From NCBI GenBank assembly GCA_905236725.1, contig CAJOCT010000011.1, positions 1-33,021 of the forward strand: 33,021 nucleotides of DNA, read 5' to 3'. Each line of letters opens with the position of its first letter. Within the stretch, counting starts at the first letter, position 1. A program made the position numbers and the translations under genes. Below are positions 16,987-24,749 of this stretch, in pieces. The notes below the pieces were generated by a model. The model had not been told where the DNA came from. It saw nothing but the letters and a program-made list of their open reading frames with translations, and did not search any database. This DNA is from an uncultured Selenomonadaceae bacterium. Its GTDB lineage: Bacteria > Bacillota > Negativicutes > Selenomonadales > Selenomonadaceae.

Positions 16987-18165
16987 TTGTATATCGAGGT
17001 GTATCTGAATACTCTGCTGAGTTTGAGAGAAAATTTTTCGGTGAAATTGATCACCGGATTTCGTGGCACGGGTAAACTTGAGTTGCTTAAAAATTTTATC
17101 GAGTACCTGAAGTCTAAAGAAATTTCTGAGGATCAGATTATTTTCATAAATTTTGAGGAAACCAATACTTTTATGGACTTTCAGCAGTTGTACTTGCATG
17201 TAAACAAAAAAATTGCCAACTTGGATTATGCTTATCTGATTTTTTACGGAATTCAACAAATCGATGGATGGGAAAAAGCAGTGAATGCATTTTTTTTAGG
17301 TGCTTCGGTAGAAATTTATATAGCCGATTCAAATGAAAAGATTTTACTTGAAAAATTAGTTCCTCTTTTGCCCGATAATTTTGACATCATAAGGATGTAT
17401 CCGCTTTCGTTTTCGGAATTTGTGCAATCATCGGGTACAAATATTACAAATTTATTTGAAAAATATTTAAAATTCGGTGGTTTACCTTGTATTTTTAAAT
17501 ATTTTGATGACGATAAAATTTCTCGACAATTACTTAAAGGTGTCTTGTATGAATCTCTGCTTAAGGATGTGATCATAAAGTATTCTGTCAGAAATTCGAG
17601 ATTATTTCAAATAATGTTGAATTTTTTGGCGATTAACACAGGAAATTCAATAAAAAAGAATCGTCTCAAGAAATATTTTGATGATATAAATCGACCGATA
17701 ACGCCATTTACTGCGGAAAATTATTTAAATATTATTAGTGATGCAGGTTTCTTCTATAAAATTTCCAGATACGACGTGCAAAATGACATCCTTATAAATG
17801 GCGGAGAATATTTTTACTGTGCTGACAATGGTATATGCAACGCTCTTTCGAGGTTTGGCGCATTCAACGAAACTGCAATGATAAAAAATGTCGTCTGTTT
17901 AGAGCTTTTGCGACGCGGTTATGAAGTTTATTGCGCACGAATTGGCACGATGACGGCAGATTTCTTTGCTGTATCCGATAAAAATAGAATTTGTATTCAA
18001 GTTTTGCCTGTAGAAAATCCAAAATTGGCAGGGAAATTACTCAAGGTTTTACGTAAATTACCTGACGATGTGAAAAAAATACTGATTTCAAAAGAACCCA
18101 TAAAAATCAAAGGTGATATAAAAAATCTCACCACAACAGATTTTTTATTGCATGATAATTATTGA
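16987..18165 (+). CDS. AAA_14/DUF4143-type ATPase with degraded active-site motifs
   Basis: 392 residues with the overall plan of the AAA_14-DUF4143 family: an N-terminal P-loop domain, an IRMYPLSFSEF segment, LFEKYLKFGGLPCIFKY, and a C-terminal part resembling the family nuclease-like domain (VCLELLRRGYEVYCARIG, then ICIQVLP). Key residues have drifted. Walker A is GFRGTGKL with Leu in place of Thr/Ser. Walker B, normally IFLDEIQ, reads IFYGIQQ so that both acids are lost. The EIDF-like motif reads TADF. The frame is nevertheless intact, with a good ribosome-binding site (16973-16979) before TTG 16987. Family members are often of unknown role and scattered by transfer. A non-catalytic function or slow decay are both possible. 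Confidence 0.8.
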   Translation: MYIEVYLNTLLSLRENFSVKLITGFRGTGKLELLKNFIEYLKSKEISEDQIIFINFEETNTFMDFQQLYLHVNKKIANLDYAYLIFYGIQQIDGWEKAVNAFFLGASVEIYIADSNEKILLEKLVPLLPDNFDIIRMYPLSFSEFVQSSGTNITNLFEKYLKFGGLPCIFKYFDDDKISRQLLKGVLYESLLKDVIIKYSVRNSRLFQIMLNFLAINTGNSIKKNRLKKYFDDINRPITPFTAENYLNIISDAGFFYKISRYDVQNDILINGGEYFYCADNGICNALSRFGAFNETAMIKNVVCLELLRRGYEVYCARIGTMTADFFAVSDKNRICIQVLPVENPKLAGKLLKVLRKLPDDVKKILISKEPIKIKGDIKNLTTTDFLLHDNY

Positions 18166-18215
18166 AAAACTGGCAGAATAGCAGCTCGCTTTATATTGAA
18201 AAAGGGGTGTTTCTT

Positions 18216-18692
18216 ATGGCTGAGCGTGAAATAAAATATCGCGGCTTAAAAACTTTCCAAATATTCAGCGGGGAAACAAAAAGTATTTGGATTTATGGTT
18301 TTTATCTGAAACGCGGTACATACGGCGATCCGGGTCCTCAAGCGCATATTTTTGTATACGAAAACGGCTATGAAGGTTATCGTGTAGAAGCGGAAACGAT
18401 AGGACAGTTTACAGGGTTGACGGATTGCAACGGAAAAGAAATTTACGAGGATGATATTGTTTCCTTCAACAACGGTCAGATAGGTTATGTGGAGTTTTTT
18501 CAAGGTTGCTTTGTTGTGCGCGACATAAAAAACGATGATGTCCGTTCTTTGTATGATATTCGCGATTGGAACTTAAAAATTTTGGGGAATCGTTTTGAAA
18601 ATCCCGAATTGCTTATCGACAGGTTGGTTACAAAAAAAAATAAAAAACTCAATCTTTCGGAAAGCGGTGAAAATTTTGAAATTACGGCCTGA
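18216..18692 (+). CDS. YopX family protein
   Basis: 158 residues with the YopX pattern: EIKYRGLKTF at the N-terminus, a central GQFTGLTDCNGKEIYEDDIV, and a C-terminal NLKILGNRFENPELL. YopX proteins are common in phages and prophages of Firmicutes; their function is unknown. The start ATG 18216 has AAAGGGGTG at 18201-18209. The ORF can be extended upstream by 18 codons to overlap the preceding gene, but without a ribosome-binding site. No structural or integrase phage genes lie next to it, so it is an isolated phage-type gene, perhaps cotranscribed with the AAA_14 gene 50 bp upstream. Confidence 0.85.
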   Translation: MAEREIKYRGLKTFQIFSGETKSIWIYGFYLKRGTYGDPGPQAHIFVYENGYEGYRVEAETIGQFTGLTDCNGKEIYEDDIVSFNNGQIGYVEFFQGCFVVRDIKNDDVRSLYDIRDWNLKILGNRFENPELLIDRLVTKKNKKLNLSESGENFEITA

Positions 18693-18738
18693 ATGTTATA
18701 CCAGATAAAAATTCTCGATTTTTTATCTGGTATAACAT
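18693..18738. repeat. Perfect 19-bp inverted repeat after the YopX gene
   Basis: The arms at 18693-18711 and 18720-18738 are perfect reverse complements (ATGTTATACCAGATAAAAA) around an 8-base loop. The right side is not followed by a T-run, so a simple terminator is not indicated. The core GTTATACCAGAT reappears with one change at 18772-18783. Confidence 0.8.
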
Positions 18739-18786
18739 GGGTTGTCCTGATTTGTCTTGCCTAAAAATACAGTTATACCTGATTAT

Positions 18787-18823
18787 AAAAAAAGATGCCA
18801 AATTTTTATAGGCATCTTTTTTT
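18787..18823. terminator. Bidirectional terminator between the YopX gene and the Rrf2 gene
   Basis: AAAAAAAGATGCC (18787-18799) pairs perfectly with GGCATCTTTTTTT (18811-18823) around an 11-base loop. A/T runs on both sides serve both converging transcripts. Confidence 0.85.
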
Positions 18824-18832
18824 GTGCATGAT

Positions 18833-19237
18833 TTATGATGGATTTAAAAGATCGTATAATGTGATTCCAGAAAAAAAATCGTAGGTCATACTGTCAAATT
18901 TTTTCCACATAGGTAAGGTTAGACAATAAGATTCCCTTTCACATGGTGGAACTTTGTCGCTTAAGCAGGACACTATTGAAAGAGAACCTTCAGTAAGTTC
19001 CAATATTTCAAAAACCGTATATTCTGACGAATTGCGTGTAAGTTTATATCCTCCGCCTTTTCCTCTCAAACCTTTCAAAAAATTATGTTGTACCAGAGAT
19101 TTTAAAATGATTTCAAGATATTTTTTTGAAATTCCCTGCCGCTCCGCAATTTCATTCAAGGGAATAAATTTCTCGGGGTCTTGTGCGGCAAGATCAAGCA
19201 TAACTCTTAAAGCATATCTCCCCTTCGTTGATATCAT
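18833..19237 (-). CDS. Rrf2 family transcriptional regulator (IscR/CymR-like)
   Basis: 134 residues. The N-terminal winged helix MISTKGRYALRVMLDLA and IAERQGISKKYLEIILKSL is typical of Rrf2 proteins, with the LRGKGGGYKL wing. Three cysteines C91, C99 and C105 match the iron-sulfur ligands of IscR in position and spacing, so the protein probably senses iron-sulfur status. It is divergent from iscS-iscU-cysK-metY, which fits control of both cluster assembly (as by IscR) and sulfur-amino-acid synthesis (as by CymR). ATG 19237 is preceded by GGAGGTGG. The promoter spacer contains an inverted repeat, which suggests autoregulation. Confidence 0.92.
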   Translation of the reverse strand: MISTKGRYALRVMLDLAAQDPEKFIPLNEIAERQGISKKYLEIILKSLVQHNFLKGLRGKGGGYKLTRNSSEYTVFEILELTEGSLSIVSCLSDKVPPCERESYCLTLPMWKKFDSMTYDFFSGITLYDLLNPS

Positions 19238-19270
19238 TATATCCACCTCCATAAATAAAATTTAGGCTTT

Positions 19271-19299
19271 ATTATAGTCAAATCTGCTAAATTTGACAA
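19271..19299 (-). promoter_or_regulatory. Promoter of the Rrf2 gene with an inverted repeat in the spacer
   Basis: On the minus strand TTGTCA (19299-19294) and TATAAT (19276-19271) are 17 bp apart. The spacer is bounded by GTCAAAT (19277-19283) and ATTTGAC (19291-19297), a 7-bp inverted repeat with a 7-base centre that a dimeric regulator could cover, blocking both boxes. Confidence 0.65.
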
Positions 19300-19302
19300 G
19301 GA

Positions 19303-19341
19303 AAATTACCCATTGACATAATAGGTAATTTGCTATATCAT
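19303..19341 (+). promoter_or_regulatory. Promoter of iscS-iscU-cysK-metY with an inverted repeat around the -35 box
   Basis: TTGACA (19313-19318) and TATCAT (19336-19341), 17-bp spacer. AAATTACC (19303-19310) and GGTAATTT (19324-19331) form a perfect 8-bp inverted repeat that flanks the -35 element, a likely site for the divergent Rrf2 protein. Confidence 0.65.
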
Positions 19342-19371
19342 AACGCCGTTGTGAGAAAGGAGGTTTGTTCA

Positions 19372-20559
19372 ATGATTTATGCGGACAATGCGGCAACAAC
19401 AAAAATGTGTAAAGTCTCAATAGAAGCTATGACTGATTGCATTGAAAAATTTTGGGGGAATCCTTCGAGCTTATATGCTTTCGGACAAAATGCGGCAGAA
19501 AAATTAAATCAAGCACGTAAAACTATCGCAGAATGTATCGGAGCTGACTCTGCAGAAATTTATTTTACTTCCGGCGGGAGCGAATCAGATAATCAAGCGA
19601 TTATTTCTGCAGCAAATATCGGAGCAAAAAAGCATAAAAAACATATTATATCTTCGACTTTTGAGCATCATGCCGTGTTACATGCTCTTAAAAAACTTGA
19701 AAAAGAAAATTTTGAAATTGAGTTATTGGATGTTCATGAAAACGGCATCATTCTCCCGCAACAAATTAGCGACGCGATTCGTAATGATACTTGCTTGGTA
19801 ACAGTTATGTTTGCCAATAACGAAATCGGTACAATTCAGCCGATTACGGAAATTGGCAGGATATGTCATGATAAAAAAGTGATTTTTCATACCGACGCAG
19901 TTCAGGCAACAGGTCATTTACCGATAAATGTTGTCGAGCAAAACATAGACATGTTGTCAATGTCGGCTCATAAATTCAACGGTCCCAAAGGAATCGGCGT
20001 ACTATATGTCAGAAGAGGCGTTCCTTTGACTACGCTAATTGAAGGTGGCGCACAAGAGAGAGGAAAAAGAGCCGGAACCGAAAACGTTCCTGCTATTATG
20101 GGAATGGCCGCAGCTTTAAAAGAATCTTGTTATAACATGGCAAAATCCAATAAAAAGCTCATTGAATTGCGAGAAAAAATTATCGACGGACTTTCAAAAA
20201 TTCCTTACAGTGTACTAAACGGAGACAAAAAAAATCGTTTGCCCGGAAATGTGAATTTTTGCTTTGAAGGCATTGAAGGTGAAAGTTTACTGCTTTTACT
20301 TGATGATAGGGGAATTTGTGCTTCATCGGGTTCCGCTTGTACTTCAGGATCGCTTGACCCAAGTCATGTACTTTTGGCAATTGGAAGACCTCACGAAGTA
20401 GCTCATGGGTCGTTGAGACTATCAATTGACGAAAACATTAGTGAAGCAGATGTTGGTTACATAGTTCGTTCAGTCACGGAAATTGTTGATTATTTACGCA
20501 ATCTTTCACCGCTTTGGAAAGACAAAATAACTGGAAAACGTAAATTTTTTCTGATATAA
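19372..20559 (+). CDS. iscS: Cysteine desulfurase IscS/NifS
   Basis: Class V PLP enzyme of 395 residues that removes sulfur from cysteine as a protein persulfide and passes it to the scaffold IscU. IYADNAATTKM opens the protein. The PLP lysine is K201 in SMSAHKFNGPKGIG, and the sulfur-carrying cysteine is C323 in SSGSACTSGSLDPSHVL, in the longer IscS/NifS-type loop. ATG 19372 is preceded by AAAGGAGG at 19356-19363. It is the first gene after the regulated promoter; iscU starts 20 bp downstream. Confidence 0.95.
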   Translation: MIYADNAATTKMCKVSIEAMTDCIEKFWGNPSSLYAFGQNAAEKLNQARKTIAECIGADSAEIYFTSGGSESDNQAIISAANIGAKKHKKHIISSTFEHHAVLHALKKLEKENFEIELLDVHENGIILPQQISDAIRNDTCLVTVMFANNEIGTIQPITEIGRICHDKKVIFHTDAVQATGHLPINVVEQNIDMLSMSAHKFNGPKGIGVLYVRRGVPLTTLIEGGAQERGKRAGTENVPAIMGMAAALKESCYNMAKSNKKLIELREKIIDGLSKIPYSVLNGDKKNRLPGNVNFCFEGIEGESLLLLLDDRGICASSGSACTSGSLDPSHVLLAIGRPHEVAHGSLRLSIDENISEADVGYIVRSVTEIVDYLRNLSPLWKDKITGKRKFFLI

Positions 20560-20579
20560 CTTTGGAAAAGGGTGAAAAT

Positions 20580-20969
20580 ATGGCACTTTACAGCGAAAAA
20601 GTAATGGATCATTTTCGTAACCCCAGAAATGTCGGGAGCATCGAAAATGCTGATGGGGTCGGTGAAGTCGGCAACGAAAAGTGTGGCGATATCATGAGAA
20701 TTTATTTAAAAATCGATAATGATGTAGTTACAGATGTAAAATTTGAAACTTTTGGTTGTGCTTCTGCCATCGCTTCGAGTTCAATGGCAACTGAATTGAT
20801 AAAAGGGAAAAATCTGAGTGAGGTGATGCATCTGACAAATAAAGCCGTTACAGAAGCACTTGACGGTTTACCAGCCCATAAGTTGCACTGTTCTGTTTTG
20901 GCTGAGGAAGCAATTAGGGCGGCGATAGAGGATTATTTCCATAAAAATCAAATTGAATATATTTCTTGA
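20580..20969 (+). CDS. iscU: Iron-sulfur cluster scaffold IscU/NifU N-terminal type
   Basis: 129 residues, the length of a stand-alone NifU-N/IscU scaffold. All three cluster ligands are present: C35 in NEKCGD (with D37), C60 in FGCASAIASSSMATE, and C104 in LHCSVLAEEAI. It receives sulfur from IscS and assembles [2Fe-2S] or [4Fe-4S] clusters in the cytoplasm. AAGGGTG precedes ATG 20580. No hscA, hscB or fdx follow, so this is the short iscS-iscU form common in anaerobic Firmicutes. Confidence 0.95.
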   Translation: MALYSEKVMDHFRNPRNVGSIENADGVGEVGNEKCGDIMRIYLKIDNDVVTDVKFETFGCASAIASSSMATELIKGKNLSEVMHLTNKAVTEALDGLPAHKLHCSVLAEEAIRAAIEDYFHKNQIEYIS

Positions 20970-21022
20970 AGATATAACTGTGAAAATACACAATTTTAAA
21001 TAATGAAAGGGAGTTTTTTTCA

Positions 21023-21952
21023 TTGGGTAAAATTTATCAAAGTGTTACTGATTTAATCGGACATACACCGATTCTTGAAGCCAAAAATTTTGCGAGGAAG
21101 TTTAATATTTCCGCAAAAATTCTGGTAAAACTGGAATATTTCAATCCGGCAGGAAGTGTCAAAGACAGAATCGCCAAAGGTATGATTGAAAAAGCTGAGC
21201 GCGAAGGAAAATTAAGACAAGATTACGTAATTATCGAGCCAACCAGCGGAAATACAGGAATTGGTTTGGCGAGTGTTGCGGCAGCAAGGGGATATCGAGC
21301 AATTCTGACCATGCCGGAAACAATGAGTATTGAACGCCGAAATTTGTTGAAAGCATACGGCGCGGAGATTGTTTTAACTGACGGCACAAAGGGAATGAAG
21401 GGAGCTATAGCTAAAGCTGAAGAACTGGCAAATGAAATTCCCAATTCATTTATTCCGTCACAATTCACCAATTTAGAAAATCCTGCTGTACATGAATCAA
21501 CTACAGGACCCGAGATTTGGGAAGATACAGCAGGTGAAATCGACGTTTTTATAGCAGGAGTAGGAACCGGCGGAACAATAACGGGCGTTGGCAGATTTTT
21601 GAAATCTAAGAATTCAAAAATTAAGATTTTCGCTGTTGAACCTGCAACTTCTCCCGTTTTATCCAAAGGAACGGCAGGCTCTCATAAGATTCAAGGCATC
21701 GGAGCAGGCTTTGTACCCGAAACTTTAGACACCAAAATTTACGATGAAGTGTTGCCTATTACCAATGAAGAGGCTTTTAAATTCGGTCGTGAATTTGCTC
21801 GCGCTGAAGGTGTTCTCGTAGGAATTTCGTCGGGAGCAGCTTTGGCGGCGGCGTTTCAAATTTCCAAACGCGAAGAATATGTCGGAAAAAATATTGTGGT
21901 TCTTCTTCCTGACACAGGTGACCGCTATCTTTCGACAGATTTGTTTCAATAA
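21023..21952 (+). CDS. cysK: Cysteine synthase (O-acetylserine sulfhydrylase)
   Basis: Fold-type II PLP enzyme of 309 residues that makes cysteine from O-acetylserine and sulfide. PLP lysine K47 lies in NPAGSVKDRIAKGMI. The substrate loop is PTSGNTGIGLASVAAARGY, the phosphate loop GVGTGGTITGVGRFLK, and the C-terminal ISSGAALAAAFQ serine contacts the PLP nitrogen. The start is TTG 21023 with AAAGGGAG at 21006-21013. Placed after iscU, it replenishes the cysteine consumed by IscS. In Bacillus, CysK also binds the Rrf2 protein CymR as a corepressor; whether that applies here is open. Confidence 0.95.
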   Translation: MGKIYQSVTDLIGHTPILEAKNFARKFNISAKILVKLEYFNPAGSVKDRIAKGMIEKAEREGKLRQDYVIIEPTSGNTGIGLASVAAARGYRAILTMPETMSIERRNLLKAYGAEIVLTDGTKGMKGAIAKAEELANEIPNSFIPSQFTNLENPAVHESTTGPEIWEDTAGEIDVFIAGVGTGGTITGVGRFLKSKNSKIKIFAVEPATSPVLSKGTAGSHKIQGIGAGFVPETLDTKIYDEVLPITNEEAFKFGREFARAEGVLVGISSGAALAAAFQISKREEYVGKNIVVLLPDTGDRYLSTDLFQ

Positions 21953-21970
21953 AATTTAGGAGTGGATGAG

Positions 21971-23263
21971 ATGAGCAAAAATACTAAATATAAGTTTGAA
22001 ACTTTGCAGTTACATGTCGGGCAGGAATCTCCCGATCCCGTGACAGATGCACGAGTTACCCCGATTTATCAAACTACATCATATGTTTTTCACAATTTTG
22101 ATCATGCGGCGGATCGTTTTGGGCTTAGAGATGCGGGAAATATTTATGGTCGTTTGACTAATCCTACACAGGATGTTTTTGAACGTCGTATAGCTGCACT
22201 TGAAAAAGGTTCTGCGGCATTGGCGGTTGCTTCCGGTGCCGCGGCTGTTACTTACGCTGTACAGGCATTGGCTCACAAAGGTCATCATATCGTTGCGGCA
22301 ACTACTATTTATGGAGGTACATTTAATCTTTTTGAGCATACTTTGCCGGATTATGGAATTACGACGACTGTTGTTGACCCTTCTAAAGGCACAGATGTTT
22401 TTGAAAAAGCTATAAAAGACAATACACAACTGATTTTTATTGAATCTGTCGGCAACCCGAATGCGACTTTAATTGATATCCAAGCTGTAGCGGATATTGC
22501 TCATAAACACAATATTCCTCTCGTTATCGACAATACTTTTGCTACACCTTATTTAATTCGACCTTTTGAGCATGGTGCTGACATTGTCATTCATTCGGCA
22601 ACGAAATTTATAGGCGGGCACGGAACAACTCTTGGCGGAATTATCATTGAAAGCGGAAAGTTTGATTGGGAAAAATCCGGTAAATTTTCATGGCTTGTTG
22701 AACCAAATCCAAGTTATCACGGCGTAAGTTTTTATAAGTCACTCGGATCAGCGGCTTTTGTTACCTACATCAGAGCGATTCTCTTGCGGGACACGGGTGC
22801 GGCGATTTCGCCTCTCAATGCGTTTTTACTTTTGCAAGGCACTGAAACTCTTTCGCTCAGGGTTGAACGTCATGTTGAAAATGCCTTAAAAGTTGTGTCA
22901 TACCTTAATAAAAATTCAAAAGTTGATAAAGTTAATCATCCGTCTTTGAAAAATCATCCCGATCATGCACTGTATGAAAAATATTTTCCCAATGGCGGAA
23001 TTTCAATTTTTACCTTTGAGATCAAAGGTGGTGCAGAAGCCGCAAAGAAGTTTATTAATAATTTGAAAATTTTTTCCCTGCTGGCCAATGTAGCCGATGT
23101 TAAATCTCTTGTTATACACCCCGCATCAACGACTCATTCGCAGATGACTGAAAAAGAATTGGCGGAGTCGGGAATTACGCCTTCAACAATTCGCCTTTCA
23201 ATAGGTACTGAACACATTGACGATATTATCGCCGATCTTGAGGAAGGATTTTCAGTAGTTTAA
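21971..23263 (+). CDS. metY: O-acetylhomoserine sulfhydrylase
   Basis: Cys/Met-metabolism PLP enzyme (fold type I) of 430 residues, the length typical of MetY rather than of shorter cystathionine synthases. The start FETLQLHVGQESPDPVTDARVTPIYQTTSYVF, the YGRLTNPTQDVFERRIAALE segment, and the PLP lysine K212 in HSATKFIGGHGTTLGG are family hallmarks; the C-terminal IHPASTTHSQMTEKEL completes it. It makes homocysteine from O-acetylhomoserine and sulfide for methionine. ATG 21971 follows TAGGAGTGG, 18 bp after cysK. It is the last gene of the operon and is followed by a terminator. Confidence 0.94.
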   Translation: MSKNTKYKFETLQLHVGQESPDPVTDARVTPIYQTTSYVFHNFDHAADRFGLRDAGNIYGRLTNPTQDVFERRIAALEKGSAALAVASGAAAVTYAVQALAHKGHHIVAATTIYGGTFNLFEHTLPDYGITTTVVDPSKGTDVFEKAIKDNTQLIFIESVGNPNATLIDIQAVADIAHKHNIPLVIDNTFATPYLIRPFEHGADIVIHSATKFIGGHGTTLGGIIIESGKFDWEKSGKFSWLVEPNPSYHGVSFYKSLGSAAFVTYIRAILLRDTGAAISPLNAFLLLQGTETLSLRVERHVENALKVVSYLNKNSKVDKVNHPSLKNHPDHALYEKYFPNGGISIFTFEIKGGAEAAKKFINNLKIFSLLANVADVKSLVIHPASTTHSQMTEKELAESGITPSTIRLSIGTEHIDDIIADLEEGFSVV

Positions 23264-23285
23264 AATAAAAAAAGCAGGTATACCT

Positions 23286-23323
23286 AAAAACTTCAGCAAA
23301 ATAAAAACGGCTGAAGTTTTTTT
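23286..23323 (+). terminator. Rho-independent terminator after metY
   Basis: AAAAACTTCAGC (23286-23297) pairs perfectly with GCTGAAGTTTTT (23310-23321), loop of 12, with a T-run to 23323. The palindrome AGGTATACCT lies just before it at 23276-23285. Confidence 0.85.
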
Positions 23324-23403
23324 GTTTGTAAAAATATTTGGCAGGAATTATCGATACAGTTCAAGAATATTTCGATTGATTTTTGGGAAAGGAGTTGTTT
23401 TTT

Positions 23404-24282
23404 ATGTTGTATACCTTGCAAAATGAACTTATTGAAATAACAGTTGCAGATCATGGGGCAGAATTGAAGTCAATTACTGAATTGTCTGACGGCACGGAAT
23501 ATATTTTCAACGGCGATCCTAAATGGTGGAAGTACACTTCGCCGGTTCTCTTTCCTATCGTCGGTAAATTGGTGAACGGAAAATATCGCGTCAATGGAAA
23601 AGAATTTGAACTGCCCGGACATGGTTTTGCCAGAATTTCTGATTTCAAATGTATTCGCGAAGCGGCAGATGAAATTGTTTTTCAGCTTAATTGGAGCGAG
23701 GAGACTTTAAAAGTTTATCCATATAAATTTTCGCTGGAAATCGCATATATACTTCGTAAAAATCGCGTGGAAATTATTTGGACCGTGAAAAATATTGATG
23801 ACAAACTCATGTATTTTTCCATAGGAGCGCATCCGGCGTTGAAGTGTCCGATTGTTGAGGGGGAATCTTTTGAAGATTGTTATCTGAAATTTGACAGGGA
23901 AGAAAATTCTTCGAGAATTTTACTTTTGCCTTCCGGATCTCTTTCTCGCGACAGAGTTCCTACTCTCAAAGGCAAAGAATTTGATTTAAATTACGAAATT
24001 TTCAAAGGTGACGCGCTTGTTTTTGACGATTTAAAATCTGACGAAATTACTCTTTGTTCGCGAAAAAGTTCAAAGTCAATCAAAATGATTGCAAAAGGTT
24101 TTCCATTCTGGGGAATTTGGACTCCCGATAAAGGCGGCGCGCCTTTCATTTGCATTGAGCCGTGGCATGGTCACGCGGATTTTGCCGATTTTGCAGGTGA
24201 TATCAGTGAAAAAGACGGAATCAGAACTCTTGCCGCCGGAAAATCTTTCGACGCGGGTTATGCTTTCGTCATAAATGAGTAA
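23404..24282 (+). CDS. Aldose 1-epimerase family protein (LacX-like)
   Basis: 292-residue beta-sandwich epimerase of the galactose-mutarotase superfamily, LacX branch. It starts with the usual LIEITVADHGAELKSI and has YTSPVLFPIVGKLVNGKY with GHGFAR. The catalytic-type His is in FSIGAHPALKCP and the Glu in FICIEPWHGHADF. The substrate is a free or phosphorylated hexose, not determinable here. ATG 23404 follows AAAGGAG at 23388-23394. It is followed after 14 bp by ridA and probably cotranscribed. Confidence 0.9.
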   Translation: MLYTLQNELIEITVADHGAELKSITELSDGTEYIFNGDPKWWKYTSPVLFPIVGKLVNGKYRVNGKEFELPGHGFARISDFKCIREAADEIVFQLNWSEETLKVYPYKFSLEIAYILRKNRVEIIWTVKNIDDKLMYFSIGAHPALKCPIVEGESFEDCYLKFDREENSSRILLLPSGSLSRDRVPTLKGKEFDLNYEIFKGDALVFDDLKSDEITLCSRKSSKSIKMIAKGFPFWGIWTPDKGGAPFICIEPWHGHADFADFAGDISEKDGIRTLAAGKSFDAGYAFVINE

Positions 24283-24296
24283 CAGGAGATTTGTTT

Positions 24297-24671
24297 ATGA
24301 AAATTATTCATACAGATAAAGCACCGGCGGCGGTTGGTCCTTACAGTCAAGCTGTAGAAATCTCAGGTATAGTTTATACTTCCGGGCAAATTGCGATTGA
24401 TCCCGCACAAGGAAAAATTATTGCTGAAAACATCGAAGGGCAAGCCGAACAATGTTGCAAAAACATCGGCGCGATTTTAAATGAAGTCGGGTTGAATTTT
24501 GAAAATGTCATCAAAACAACCTGCTTTCTTGTCGATATTGCCGATTTTAAAAGGTTTAACTCGATTTATGAACAATATTTTATCAGTAAACCTGCGCGAA
24601 GTTGTGTTGCCGTTAAAGATTTGCCTTCAGGCGCACTTTGCGAAATAGAAGTTATAGCATGTAAAGATTGA
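24297..24671 (+). CDS. ridA: 2-iminobutanoate/2-iminopropanoate deaminase RidA
   Basis: 124-residue member of the YjgF/YER057c/UK114 family. It hydrolyses reactive enamine/imine intermediates released by PLP enzymes, which suits a region with four PLP enzymes (argD, iscS, cysK, metY). VGPYSQAVEISGIVYTSGQIAIDP is the signature, the substrate-binding arginine is R101 in KPARSCVAV, and the ending CEIEVIA is typical. CAGGAGA precedes ATG 24297; a TTG two codons upstream is less likely. Confidence 0.95.
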   Translation: MKIIHTDKAPAAVGPYSQAVEISGIVYTSGQIAIDPAQGKIIAENIEGQAEQCCKNIGAILNEVGLNFENVIKTTCFLVDIADFKRFNSIYEQYFISKPARSCVAVKDLPSGALCEIEVIACKD

Positions 24672-24691
24672 AAAAATTTTTCACGTGAAAC

Positions 24692-24729
24692 AAAAAAATC
24701 CCTGCGCGTTTAAACGTCGGGATTTTTTT
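24692..24729. terminator. Bidirectional terminator between ridA and the LptF/G gene
   Basis: AAAAAAATCCC (24692-24702) pairs with GGGATTTTTTT (24719-24729). The loop contains the small palindrome CGTTTAAACG. Confidence 0.85.
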
Positions 24730-24749
24730 ATTCGAATACTTAGAAAATC

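Noticed and set aside
18216-18692. A prophage around the YopX gene
   Set aside because: No integrase, capsid, tail, lysis or attachment-site signals were seen nearby; the gene appears alone among metabolic genes.
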